Shown here: in pieces, positions 53,087-61,468 of the stretch
Numbering within the stretch: the first letter of the stretch is position 1
How the letters are laid out: each line of letters starts with the position of its first letter
Assembly (NCBI GenBank): GCA_023388995.1
Contig: JAEWFD010000040.1
Location: forward strand, 62,001-126,000
DNA length: 64,000 bases
Direction: 5' to 3'
Source: Bacillota bacterium
Lineage (GTDB): Bacteria > Bacillota_I > Bacilli_A > Erysipelotrichales > Erysipelotrichaceae
Position numbers and translations under genes: made by a program
The notes under the pieces: generated by a model
The model's database searches: none
What the model saw: the letters and a program-made list of their open reading frames with translations, nothing else
What the model was told of the DNA's origin: nothing

Positions 53087-54091
53087 CTAATTTGCTTGAA
53101 TCTTTTGATATTGGATAGGCTGCATAACATTGCCAAGTTCCAGCAGCGGTGCAGTTTCTTGCCGATATTCCGACAATGACACTCTTGTGATTTGCTGATT
53201 GCCATAAGATTGGAAAAAGTATTGCGGTGCCGTTAACTCCATGACAGCGATATACTTAGTATAATCATAGGTATCGCGATTGGATAACACAGCGCCTTGC
53301 GGAATCGAAACACTTTGCAAGACATGAAATGCACCTTGGATTGTTTCGTCCAGGGTTGCTGGTTGCGGCAAATGACTTTTTAAATAAGCGGCGCGCACAA
53401 ATCGCTGCGGTGAGGTAAAACCGCCGGGTAATCCTGCTGTATTGCCTCCTTGCCCGAATGGCGGCAAAGGCATTCCATCCCAATTTGCTGTTTCCTCTTG
53501 CTTTGCAGTAACAAAACCATAATTGCGAAGATTGGTCAAATGCCAAGGAAGTTCCGGGCTGTTGGCAAGAATGCCAAGCGGATTGCGATAGAGCTGCATT
53601 CCGTTTTTTGTTTTCTCGATGACAGCAGTTATTCCCATTTTGTCAGATACAATCCAATGGAGCGGAGCAATTGATTTGGTTACCGGATCTTCCATGCCAA
53701 TTATTTGCAGTTCTTGCAGCAAAGAAGGCAGCTGTGCCAAGGAATCGCAGTTTCCTAAAATATATTGCAATACATCATATGATGCAATGGGGGAGCGACT
53801 GGATTTTATCTGCTGCAATGTGTCATACTGGGCATATCCGGCAAAGTAGAGGGCAGCTGCACCGATCCCTTTCTCATTGACACCATCAAAGAAGGCTTGT
53901 AAAGGTGCTATTGTCTGTCCTAGCGCCAAGAAGGCATATTTAGAGGGATAAGCTTGCTGAAGCTGTGCATTTGACCAGCTGCGATTCTTATTGATAAAGT
54001 ATAATGAAGGTGCAATGGGGTAGGAAAAATCCATGGTCCTTCCTAAAATTTGATGATTTGCTTTGCCTTTTAAGGTAATTGCTGTGCACAT
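53087..54091 (-). CDS. Choloylglycine hydrolase family enzyme (bile salt hydrolase / penicillin V acylase)
   Basis: 334 aa, AAGGAGT RBS. Ntn-hydrolase with the catalytic Cys at position 2 (MCTAITLKG), R18 and D21 in GRTMDF and the conserved Asn region later in the chain. Position 82 is Tyr in AALYFAGYA, where bile salt hydrolases typically have Asn; penicillin V acylases often have Tyr there, so a PVA-like or other N-acyl amide substrate is as likely as bile salts. No signal peptide. Typical of gut Firmicutes. Convergent with the diguanylate cyclase gene. Confidence 0.85.
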   Translation of the reverse strand: MCTAITLKGKANHQILGRTMDFSYPIAPSLYFINKNRSWSNAQLQQAYPSKYAFLALGQTIAPLQAFFDGVNEKGIGAAALYFAGYAQYDTLQQIKSSRSPIASYDVLQYILGNCDSLAQLPSLLQELQIIGMEDPVTKSIAPLHWIVSDKMGITAVIEKTKNGMQLYRNPLGILANSPELPWHLTNLRNYGFVTAKQEETANWDGMPLPPFGQGGNTAGLPGGFTSPQRFVRAAYLKSHLPQPATLDETIQGAFHVLQSVSIPQGAVLSNRDTYDYTKYIAVMELTAPQYFFQSYGNQQITRVSLSEYRQETAPLLELGNVMQPIQYQKIQAN

Positions 54092-54228
54092 GGAATCACT
54101 CCTTTGGAGATCAAACTATGTTATGCAGAACGATTCGATGATATGTAACAAATAGCATAAAATTCGACCGAGAGAAAAAACTAGTGTTTCAAGTTCTTAT
54201 AATTTATTGATGAAAGAAATAAACATTT

Positions 54229-54238
54229 ATGATATAAT
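54229..54238 (+). promoter_or_regulatory. Extended -10 promoter of the SLC13-type transporter gene
   Basis: TGATATAAT at 54230-54238, 34 bp before the ATG, with GAGGAGA as ribosome site. Confidence 0.5.
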
Positions 54239-54271
54239 CATTACTTGAGAAATTAGATAGAGGAGAAATGT

Positions 54272-55537
54272 ATGAAATTAGCAGCAATATCAATTTTTGT
54301 GATTACATATGCTTGTTTACTGCTGATTCCAAATAAACGCGCTTTTATTGCATTGGGATCTGGCTGTCTTTTTGTGGTATTGGGAATTCTGCCATATAAT
54401 CAAGTATTAACTACCATTGACTGGAATGTACTGATGATGATTTCAGGTACAATGGGTATAGTGGCTTTATTTATTGAATCGAAAATGCCATCTTTATTAG
54501 CTGATTTAATTATTGAAAAAACACCAAATGTGAAATGGGCTATTATTGCATTATCATTATTCGCAGGAATTATTTCTGCATTCGTAGATAATGTAGCAAC
54601 CGTGTTAATGGTGGCGCCGGTGGCGATTACGATTGCAAAGAAATTAAAAATTTCTCCTGTAAATAGTATCATTGCCATTTCTGTAGCTTCTAACTTACAA
54701 GGTGCCGCAACATTGGTGGGTGATACTACATCGATTTTGCTTGGTGGCTACGCTAATATGAATTTTATGGATTTCTTCTATTATCAAGGAAAAATTGGTA
54801 TTTTTTGGATTGTTCAGATCAGTGCTCTTGCTTCAACACTTGTTTTGCTATGGATTTTCCGCAAAGATGCAAAGCCTGTGGAGGCATTGGAACGTACGAT
54901 GGTGGAGGATTACTTCCCGAGTATATTACTGGTTGGCATGATTGTATTATTGATAGTTGCGTCATTCTTGCCAAACATGCCAAGCATGATTAATGGTTAT
55001 ATATGTATTGCGCTGCTAGTACTTGGAATGATTCGTGATTTTTTGAAAGAAAATGATCGTAGTGTATTTCGCAAGACTCTGAAAGAAATTGATTACTTTA
55101 CAATTTTGTTATTGGCAGGTCTGTTTCTGGTAATTGGTGGTATAACTGAAGCGGGTGTCGTGGATGATATAAGTTTGCTTTTTATTAAACTAAGCAAAGA
55201 TAATTTATTTGTAATCTATACATTAATTGTATGGGCATCTGTATTATTTTCAGCATTCATTGATAATATTCCTTATGTGGCAACGATGCTTCCGGTAGTA
55301 ACAGCGATTGCTGCAACATTGCAAGTAAATCCTACTTTATTGTATTTGGGATTATTGTCAGGGGCAACACTTGGCGGAAATATGACACCTATTGGAGCTT
55401 CTGCTAATATTACAGCGCTTGGTATTTTAAGAAAAGAAGGACATGAAGTGAGTGCGCAAAAGTTTATGAGTATCGGTATTCCATTTACTCTGGCTGCAGT
55501 TATTACCGGTTATGTTCTGATCTGGCTGATTTACTAA
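54272..55537 (+). CDS. SLC13/ArsB-NhaD-type ion transporter
   Basis: 421 aa with 11-12 membrane segments. The two-fold repeat expected of this superfamily is visible: AFVDNVATVLMVAPVAI and SAFIDNIPYVATMLPVV, then NLQGAATLVGDTTSILLGGY and GATLGGNMTPIGASANITA. These pairs line the transport path in CitM/ArsB/NhaD-type carriers. Transported species not determinable (carboxylate, arsenite or Na+/H+). Monocistronic. Confidence 0.85.
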   Translation: MKLAAISIFVITYACLLLIPNKRAFIALGSGCLFVVLGILPYNQVLTTIDWNVLMMISGTMGIVALFIESKMPSLLADLIIEKTPNVKWAIIALSLFAGIISAFVDNVATVLMVAPVAITIAKKLKISPVNSIIAISVASNLQGAATLVGDTTSILLGGYANMNFMDFFYYQGKIGIFWIVQISALASTLVLLWIFRKDAKPVEALERTMVEDYFPSILLVGMIVLLIVASFLPNMPSMINGYICIALLVLGMIRDFLKENDRSVFRKTLKEIDYFTILLLAGLFLVIGGITEAGVVDDISLLFIKLSKDNLFVIYTLIVWASVLFSAFIDNIPYVATMLPVVTAIAATLQVNPTLLYLGLLSGATLGGNMTPIGASANITALGILRKEGHEVSAQKFMSIGIPFTLAAVITGYVLIWLIY

Positions 55538-55590
55538 TTGATATAGCATTGCCTGGTAGAAGCACGTACATGTGTTGATGCACCAATGTA

Positions 55591-55628
55591 AAAAACTAAG
55601 GATTCGAAAGTTGCCTTAGTTTTTTTTG
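55591..55628. terminator. Bidirectional terminator between convergent genes
   Basis: AAAAACTAAGG / CCTTAGTTTTT perfect 11-bp stem with a 12-nt loop, flanked by A-run and T-run; serves the transporter on the plus strand and the alpha-oxoamine synthase on the minus strand. Confidence 0.9.
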
Positions 55629-55652
55629 TATTCGTTCTATTTTGCTGGTTTA

Positions 55653-56768
55653 TCAGGGAATCATGCCAAGCTGTATCCCAACGCTTCTAAAAGCAGAGAT
55701 AGCCTCGTCAAGATCTTCTTTCTCGTGTGCAGCCGAAATGATAACGCGCAGCCGCGCTTTTCCTTTTCCAACAAGCGGATATTTAATTGCTTGCGCAAAG
55801 ACCCCGTTTTCGAAAAGCAGATCGCTTAAAGACTGCGTCTTTTCTTCATCACCAACCATGACGGGGATAATGGGGGTTTTTGTTGTTCCTAAGTCAAAGC
55901 CAAGCTGCTTTAACTCTGAAACAAAGTATTCGCGATTTTGCCATAACTTGGATACGAGTGCATCACTTTCCATTAATAATTCAATCGCCCGCACTGCTGC
56001 GGATGCCATGGAGGGCTGCATAGGAGTTGCTGTAAAAATGAAAGAACGTGCTTCTCGCTGAATTCGTTCAATCAATTCGCTGCTTCCCGCCGCAAAACCA
56101 CCCGCAGATCCAAATCCTTTGGAAATAGAACCCGTCTCTATGTAGATGTCATTACGTACTCCAAAATAATCGATCGTTCCGCGACCAGACTTACCCATCA
56201 CGCCATCACCATGGGCATCATCAACCATGATTTTAGCATTATATTTTTTACTGAGTTCTACGATTTTCGTTAGGGGTGCAATGTCTCCATCCATGCTGAA
56301 TACACCATCAGTAATAATCAGCTTATGCTCAGATTCTGAGGTATGCAAGTGTCGTTCTAAATCGTTCATGTCTAAGTGTTTGTATACAGTAATTTTTGCC
56401 TTGGATAGCCGGATACCATCAATCAGACTGGCATGATTCAGTTCGTCGCTGAATACCTCGTCATTTTTACCCACAAGAAGGGGAATGGTGCCGTAATTGG
56501 CAGCTAGACCGGAGTTGAATACACAAGTTGCTTCAACGTCCTTGAATTTAGCAAGGAGTTCTTCCAATTCGTTGTGAACCGGGTAGTTGCCGGCAATAGA
56601 CCGGGCTGCTCCTGCTCCAACACCATAAAGATCTATTGCTTTTTTTGCGGCATCAATGATTTCCGGATGATTGGCTAGTCCTAAATAATTATTGGAAGCC
56701 AAGTTTATAACTTTCTTGCCGTCAAGGAGTATTCTTCCACCTTGCGGACTGTAAACAGTTTTCAGCAT
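55653..56768 (-). CDS. Alpha-oxoamine synthase family PLP enzyme (KBL/AONS-like)
   Basis: 371 aa from ATG 56768. Fold I PLP enzyme with VINLASNNYLGLANHPEI, VDDAHGDGVMGKSGRGT, Schiff-base Lys in TGSISKGFGSAGGF and the C-terminal substrate region IKYPLVGKGKARLRV. Related to glycine C-acetyltransferase and 8-amino-7-oxononanoate synthase. About 25 N-terminal residues found in E. coli Kbl are absent; a TATGATAAT promoter-like sequence just upstream suggests the short form is the real product. Which reaction it runs cannot be told. No tdh or bio gene adjoins it. Confidence 0.8.
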   Translation of the reverse strand: MLKTVYSPQGGRILLDGKKVINLASNNYLGLANHPEIIDAAKKAIDLYGVGAGAARSIAGNYPVHNELEELLAKFKDVEATCVFNSGLAANYGTIPLLVGKNDEVFSDELNHASLIDGIRLSKAKITVYKHLDMNDLERHLHTSESEHKLIITDGVFSMDGDIAPLTKIVELSKKYNAKIMVDDAHGDGVMGKSGRGTIDYFGVRNDIYIETGSISKGFGSAGGFAAGSSELIERIQREARSFIFTATPMQPSMASAAVRAIELLMESDALVSKLWQNREYFVSELKQLGFDLGTTKTPIIPVMVGDEEKTQSLSDLLFENGVFAQAIKYPLVGKGKARLRVIISAAHEKEDLDEAISAFRSVGIQLGMIP

Positions 56769-56859
56769 CAATCGTATTCCTCACTCTTCTTTGCTGGTAT
56801 TATCATACCACAAAATAATCCATTCTACATCATCAGGACATTGAGCGCAAATTTTGAAG

Positions 56860-56890
56860 CAAAAGAAAACCGCAGAACTAAATTCTGCGG
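56860..56890 (-). terminator. Rho-independent terminator of the ric operon
   Basis: On the minus strand, CCGCAGAA-TTTAG-TTCTGCGG followed by TTTTCTTTT, 11 bp after the ferredoxin stop. Confidence 0.85.
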
Positions 56891-56900
56891 GCAAATCAGT

Positions 56901-57095
56901 TTATGCTTCTGTGACATCAATAACAGAAACCGGACAGCTTTCTTTGGCTTGGATTGCATCATCCAAAGAACCTTCAGGAATTGGTGTTTGGTAGACTTCT
57001 GCCAGTCCGTCATCTGCCATCCGGAATACATCCGGTGCAATGTTAGTGCATAAGGTGCACCCAATACAGCCGCTGCGGTCAATTGTTGCTTTCAT
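56901..57095 (-). CDS. Single-cluster [4Fe-4S] ferredoxin
   Basis: 64 aa, GAGGTGA RBS. C-x2-C-x2-C in GCIGCTLCTN with the fourth Cys in KESCPVSVI; single [4Fe-4S] ferredoxin like that of B. subtilis/thermophiles. Encoded 10 bp after the DUF438 gene and probably its electron-transfer partner in the stress operon (inference). Confidence 0.88.
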   Translation of the reverse strand: MKATIDRSGCIGCTLCTNIAPDVFRMADDGLAEVYQTPIPEGSLDDAIQAKESCPVSVIDVTEA

Positions 57096-57105
57096 GATCT
57101 CACCT

Positions 57106-58317
57106 CTATTCTGATACGAGTCGTTTTTCTCCTGTTAATGCTTGAATTGGTTTGATATTCTGGGTTACTTCCAATGTTCCAAGGTAGGCGCCTTGTTCAT
57201 TGCGAACAGCGAAATAACGGATATATACAAACATATCTTTCATTGGAATCCAGAAATCTTCATGGTCTTTCTTTCCGGATTTAAAATCATCTAAAATCTG
57301 CTCTACGACATGCACACTTCCCGGCGGATGGCAATTTGCGACTTTGCGGCCGATGATTGCTTTGGTGCGGGTAAAGATTCGCTCCGCTCCTTGGCTGAAA
57401 TATTTTACAGTATCGTCTTTATCAACAAAAGTAATATCGAATGGCAATGCATTCAGCGTGTTCACAAGTTCTTCAGGCTTGAATACACCGGATGGCAGAT
57501 GAATTTGACCTTCTACTTCTTGCAGGGTAGGTTCCGGTTTTGTTTCTGTCTGCGGCGTCATAACAGGATCCCAGTTTGGAATATCCGGGATCATGAAGCC
57601 GATTTCACTGCTCTCATCCGCAATGCGTTTCCATTCTTCTTGTGTTAGTGTTTCCAAAAGCATCGGTACTAAAATATTTTCTTCTTTGAAAATCATTTCT
57701 TCGACACGAATTAAGGCAATTTCCAAATTTGCCTGGAAGGCAGGAATATCTAAATCTTGATTCGCAAGTTCTTTGCGAAGCTGTTTCAAACTGGCACGAA
57801 TTTCATCATCCACCCCCCACATCACTTTCGGAGGTGCTGAAATGCCGTATTTTTCCATATATGGGAAGAAGAGGTTTTCTTTGCGGCTGTAATGCAGGTC
57901 AATACGCAGCAATAAATCTAAAAAACGCCCCATGATATTCAACGATGTATGATCAAGCTTTGCGGCAAGGGGACGAATTTCCTGATTGATCAACTGCTCA
58001 ATCGCATCGTTTTCCCGAATTAACACTTCTACCGGATGACCGGGGATGTCCCGCTCATCGATGACACGATGAATTTCTTCAATACTCCCTTTGAATACCG
58101 CAGAATGCACATCGCATAGTCTTTGAATTTCGGAAACCGGCAATCCTTCATTGATCAATTGCTGTTCTGCTTCGGTTATTTCAGCGGCACTGACATTGCC
58201 GAAGGTTGCTTCGAACTCTGCTTGTACTTCGTCTACGGTCATACCATCATGCAATTTTGCAATGATCTCTTTTAAGACTTCCTTTCGATGTTCTCTGTTG
58301 TTGATGAATTCACTCAT
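57106..58317 (-). CDS. DUF438 / hemerythrin / PAS domain protein
   Basis: 403 aa. N-terminal DUF438 domain (~10-75, KEIIAKLHDGMTVDEVQAEF), a hemerythrin-like four-helix region (~85-225, IDLHYSRKENLFFPYMEKYG, EEMIFKEENILVPMLLETL with di-iron-type His/Glu) and a C-terminal PAS domain (~290-400). Family role is unknown but such proteins are common in anaerobes with Ric and DUF1858 proteins, as here. O2 or NO sensing or detoxification at the di-iron site is plausible. ATGA overlap with the DUF1858 gene. Confidence 0.85.
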   Translation of the reverse strand: MSEFINNREHRKEVLKEIIAKLHDGMTVDEVQAEFEATFGNVSAAEITEAEQQLINEGLPVSEIQRLCDVHSAVFKGSIEEIHRVIDERDIPGHPVEVLIRENDAIEQLINQEIRPLAAKLDHTSLNIMGRFLDLLLRIDLHYSRKENLFFPYMEKYGISAPPKVMWGVDDEIRASLKQLRKELANQDLDIPAFQANLEIALIRVEEMIFKEENILVPMLLETLTQEEWKRIADESSEIGFMIPDIPNWDPVMTPQTETKPEPTLQEVEGQIHLPSGVFKPEELVNTLNALPFDITFVDKDDTVKYFSQGAERIFTRTKAIIGRKVANCHPPGSVHVVEQILDDFKSGKKDHEDFWIPMKDMFVYIRYFAVRNEQGAYLGTLEVTQNIKPIQALTGEKRLVSE

Positions 58318-58562
58318 TCTGATTCCTCCTTTGTAACGATAAAGCCATGATTTTCTAATGTTTGGATAATATGGTCTAAACTAACTTGCTTGGCTCTTGC
58401 ACCTTTGGGAATTGTCATGATTTTTCCCATCGTCTGCAGCATAAGCGGATTGGCAATATCGTGAAATCCCAGCTCTTTCATAATGGAAATGATCTCAGGA
58501 TAAGCAGTTGCTAGGGCATGGATGCTGCTGGACAGACTAATGTGCTTGGCTTCTTGTGTCAT
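58314..58562 (-). CDS. DUF1858 domain protein
   Basis: 82 aa. A DUF1858 fold (SSSIHALATAYPEIISIMKELGF, with the later GKIMTIPKGARAKQ segment), related to the ScdA N-terminal domain family. It starts inside the 3' end of the ric gene (26-bp overlap) and ends in an ATGA overlap with the DUF438 gene. Small partner protein in an iron/NO stress operon; function unknown. Confidence 0.8.
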   Translation of the reverse strand: MTQEAKHISLSSSIHALATAYPEIISIMKELGFHDIANPLMLQTMGKIMTIPKGARAKQVSLDHIIQTLENHGFIVTKEESE

Positions 58563-59226
58563 ATGCTGCTAATAGAATATTATTCTCTAAATGAATGTGT
58601 TCATGCAAATCGGCTTCCAAATCGGCGAGCAGCTCGTAGGCCCGGCGATACGTGTTGCAGCCATCTTGCGGTACGGTAAAGTGATTTGTTTCATGACGGA
58701 GCTGAAGCAGTACGGAACCTGCATGTTCGTGTTCCTGGATAATTGTATCCGAAAGTTTTTGAATGGCTTCTGTCTGGGTGGTTTCAAGAGCCGGGAATAG
58801 CAGCTGTTCTTCTTTCAGCAAATGCTGTTCCAAGTCACTCTTCAAGGAACCAAACAGGCGGTATACTTCAAATAATTCCGGATGCTTGGAACCATGGACA
58901 CGCATAATGGTAGCCAGCAATTCAGCAATCTTGGGCAGTTGTTCTCTTAAATAGGTGTGATGCTTGTCTTCAATATAACCAGACAATTGTCCGCTTGTCA
59001 TATTCAAGAAGTTTTCTCCATCTTGGCTGATAACAGCTTGCGCTAAAAAGCTATCCAGTGCTTGATACAGTTCTTGCGCATTGATCTGTTCTTCTTGCAG
59101 CACTTCCTGCAAGAAACGATGTCCTCCGCAGCAATAATCAATTCCGTATGCTGTCAGAATACTAGTTGTTTTTGGATACATGGCTACAACGTTTCCAATT
59201 GTGGTTTTGGGGTCGCGATAATTCAT
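58537..59226 (-). CDS. ric: Iron-sulfur cluster repair di-iron protein (Ric/ScdA/YtfE)
   Basis: 229 aa from ATG 59226 (AAGGAGGAA); the frame is open upstream without an RBS. ScdA N-terminal domain with GIDYCCGGHRFLQEV (~25-40) and a hemerythrin-type di-iron domain (~75-229) with His/Glu ligands in KHHTYLRE, HGSKHPELFE, LEQHLLKEEQLLFPAL, QEHEHAGSVL and DLHEHIHLENNILL. Repairs Fe-S centres after nitric oxide or oxidative damage. First gene of a ric-DUF1858-DUF438-ferredoxin operon. A perfect Crp/Fnr-type site lies upstream at -41.5. Confidence 0.92.
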   Translation of the reverse strand: MNYRDPKTTIGNVVAMYPKTTSILTAYGIDYCCGGHRFLQEVLQEEQINAQELYQALDSFLAQAVISQDGENFLNMTSGQLSGYIEDKHHTYLREQLPKIAELLATIMRVHGSKHPELFEVYRLFGSLKSDLEQHLLKEEQLLFPALETTQTEAIQKLSDTIIQEHEHAGSVLLQLRHETNHFTVPQDGCNTYRRAYELLADLEADLHEHIHLENNILLAAYDTRSQAH

Positions 59227-59253
59227 GTTTGTTCCTCCTTGATTTACAAGTTC

Positions 59254-59259
59254 AGTATA
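59254..59259 (-). promoter_or_regulatory. -10 element of the ric operon promoter
   Basis: TATACT on the minus strand; transcription start expected near 59247. No recognisable -35 hexamer 17 bp upstream, as in activator-dependent promoters. Confidence 0.6.
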
Positions 59260-59280
59260 CTTGATCAGGATGATGATTAC

Positions 59281-59296
59281 TGTGATTACAATCACA
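59281..59296. promoter_or_regulatory. Crp/Fnr operator TGTGA-N6-TCACA
   Basis: TGTGATTACAATCACA, a perfect 5-bp inverted repeat with 6-bp spacer. Its centre (59288.5) is 41.5 bp upstream of the inferred ric start, the class II activator position. The recognition helix of the adjacent regulator (RETVSR) resembles CRP, which binds TGTGA. Confidence 0.75.
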
Positions 59297-59303
59297 GTTG
59301 CGG

Positions 59304-60020
59304 TTATTCCTTTGCCATTTGCTCCAGCTGCTGCTGTTTCACAATTAAGATTGATTTATTTGATATAGAGCGGATAATACCATCTTGTTCCAGCTGGCCT
59401 AGTTTGCGGCTGACGGTTTCCCGGGTGACACCGAGATAATTGGCAATGCCTTCACGGCTGATGGGGAGGCGAATCAACATGCCTTCTGTCTTTTGGGTAC
59501 CATATTTATCTGCAAAATCCAGTAATAGGTTACTGATGCGCGCATCGACGTTGCGGATACCATAATTTTGCAAGGATAATTCCAATCGTTCCATGCGGTC
59601 ACCTAAGGCGCTGATAATATTAATGGCAATGTCCGGAAAAGCATGCAGCACTTGCTGAAATTCTTTTTTAGATAAGCGGCAGATTTTGGTTTCTTCCAAT
59701 GCTTCGACACTATACGTTGCTTGATGATCATGAAGGATGAATTTTTCGCCAAAAAAGTCACCGCTTGAAAATATATACAGAATTTGTTCGCGTCCGTCGG
59801 GATTGATTGTATATGCTTTTACAATGCCGTCTTCCACAATAATCAAACTGTCGGACCATTCTCCCTCCTGCATAATCGTTTCCCCTTTTTTATACGTATG
59901 ATGCTCAATCAAAGACGAAATACGATGCAGATAACGGTGGTCCAGAGAAGCGAAAATTGGTACTTTATGAATACATAAGGCATGGCCATTGGCTGATCTG
60001 CATCTTTGGCAATTGTTCAT
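59304..60020 (-). CDS. Crp/Fnr-family transcriptional regulator with N-terminal cysteines
   Basis: 238 aa from ATG 60020 (GGAGG 8 bp upstream, itself within the codons of an in-frame ATG at 60035). N-terminal C4, C7 and C16 (MNNCQRCRSANGHALC) as in FNR-type Fe-S sensors, cyclic-nucleotide-binding-like beta roll (~25-140), dimer helix and a winged helix with SREGIANYLGVTRETVSRKL. The recognition helix keeps the Arg-Glu-x-x-x-Arg of CRP. Probably senses O2 or NO through an Fe-S cluster and activates the adjacent ric operon (inference). A near-perfect promoter lies upstream. Confidence 0.85.
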   Translation of the reverse strand: MNNCQRCRSANGHALCIHKVPIFASLDHRYLHRISSLIEHHTYKKGETIMQEGEWSDSLIIVEDGIVKAYTINPDGREQILYIFSSGDFFGEKFILHDHQATYSVEALEETKICRLSKKEFQQVLHAFPDIAINIISALGDRMERLELSLQNYGIRNVDARISNLLLDFADKYGTQKTEGMLIRLPISREGIANYLGVTRETVSRKLGQLEQDGIIRSISNKSILIVKQQQLEQMAKE

Positions 60021-60044
60021 AGAATTTTCCTCCATATCAATGGT

Positions 60045-60074
60045 ATTATAGTCAGCTAGAGCTTACTTTGTCAA
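60045..60074 (-). promoter_or_regulatory. Consensus promoter of the crp/fnr-type gene
   Basis: On the minus strand TTGACA (60069-60074), 18-bp spacer, TATAAT (60045-60050). Confidence 0.75.
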
Positions 60075-60377
60075 ATATTACAACTTCCCGAATGCAGCCG
60101 TTGAGATTTCAAAATGATTGATGATTCCAGCTGAAATGTTCTGCATCGAGCAATCCTCGAAAGAGAGATCGAAGATACTTGATAAACAAGAATCAGGAAG
60201 GTGTGTTCTAATTAAAAGGCTATCCTATAGTATTATATCTTACGCTTCTAGTATGAGATAAAAGGGATTAAAAACTCCAATGCAGTATGTATTGTGCTGT
60301 TTCTTTCGCTGTTCCTAAGTATCTGTCGTGCAACAACAGCTTTAGAATGCTATACTAACCATATTGGAGGAACTAAA
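60075..60377. other. Divergent intergenic region
   Basis: No gene seen. An extended -10 (TGCTATACT, 60348-60356) on the plus strand serves the next gene, followed by GGAGGA. Confidence 0.5.
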
Positions 60378-61418
60378 ATGGCACAACTTTTTACCCCTTT
60401 TATCTGTAAGGATTTAACAGTGAAAAATAGAATAATGATGGCGCCAATGTGCATGTACAGCGCTGCTGATGACGGGATCTGTACACCGTGGCATATTGTG
60501 CATTATGCAACCAGAGCGCAAGGAACTGTAGGATTGCTTATCCAGGAAGCGACGGCGGTGGAGCAACGCGGCCGCATTACCGCTCAGGATTTAGGAATTT
60601 GGAGCGATGAGCAGATTGCGCCGTTGAAGCAGCTTGTGGATGTAGTTCATGAATATGGCAGCAAGATCGGCATTCAGCTGGGACATGCGGGACGGAAAGG
60701 GACTGCTAAGCCGCATCAAATCATAGCACCAAGTGCAATTGCCTTCAGTGACGACTATGACGTGCCTGCCGAAATGACGGTAACAGATATCCGCGAAGTG
60801 ATTCTGGCTTTCCAGGACGCAGCCAGAAGAGTGCGATTAGCAGGGTATGATATCATTGAAATTCATGCTGCCCATGGTTATCTGATCAATCAATTTATGT
60901 CACCCCTGACGAATCAGCGGACAGATGCATATGGTGGCAGTCTTATTGGACGAGCACGTTTTTTGCAGGAAATTATTGCGGCGATTCGCAAGGAATGGCC
61001 GATAGAGAAACCACTGATGCTTCGTGTATCAGCGGAAGAATATCAGGAAAACGGAAATCATCCGCAGGAAGTTGCTGATATACTAAATGAAGTGAAGGCT
61101 TTGGGAGTAGATTTGGTGAATGTAAGCTCAGGGGGTGTTGTGCCCGTTCCGGTTCCGTCTTATGCAGGATATCAAGTTCAATTTGCGGAAATGATCAGAA
61201 AACAGACTAAGCTGCCGGTTGTTGCAGGTGGTTTGATCACTGATCCCCATATGGCTGAAGAAATTTTACAGCATCAGCGAGCAGATATGATTTACTTAGG
61301 CCGGATTTTACTCAGAGAACCCTATTGGCCATTGCTGGCAGATGGTGTTTTGCAGCAGGAACTGTCATGGCCGCGCCAGTACGAAAGAGGAAGACCGCGT
61401 CAAAACGGATATCGCTAA
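60378..61418 (+). CDS. namA: NADH:flavin oxidoreductase, old yellow enzyme (NamA/YqjM type)
   Basis: 346 aa from ATG 60378 (GGAGGAAC). YqjM-type OYE: N-terminal NRIMMAPMCMYSA with the active-site Cys, LGHAGRKG with the substrate His, EIHAAHGYLINQFMSPLTNQRTD and the C-terminal FMN-binding VVAGGLITDP and YLGRILLREPYWP with RP-like segment. Reduces activated C=C bonds of enones, nitroesters and similar electrophiles. Monocistronic. Confidence 0.9.
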   Translation: MAQLFTPFICKDLTVKNRIMMAPMCMYSAADDGICTPWHIVHYATRAQGTVGLLIQEATAVEQRGRITAQDLGIWSDEQIAPLKQLVDVVHEYGSKIGIQLGHAGRKGTAKPHQIIAPSAIAFSDDYDVPAEMTVTDIREVILAFQDAARRVRLAGYDIIEIHAAHGYLINQFMSPLTNQRTDAYGGSLIGRARFLQEIIAAIRKEWPIEKPLMLRVSAEEYQENGNHPQEVADILNEVKALGVDLVNVSSGGVVPVPVPSYAGYQVQFAEMIRKQTKLPVVAGGLITDPHMAEEILQHQRADMIYLGRILLREPYWPLLADGVLQQELSWPRQYERGRPRQNGYR

Positions 61419-61430
61419 TGCATTTCATTT

Positions 61431-61439
61431 GATATAATA
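61431..61439 (+). promoter_or_regulatory. Extended -10 promoter (TGATATAAT)
   Basis: TGA-TATAAT, 30 bp upstream of the PatB-type gene. Confidence 0.5.
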
Positions 61440-61468
61440 GCAATGTAATAATACAAAAGGAGAACAGT

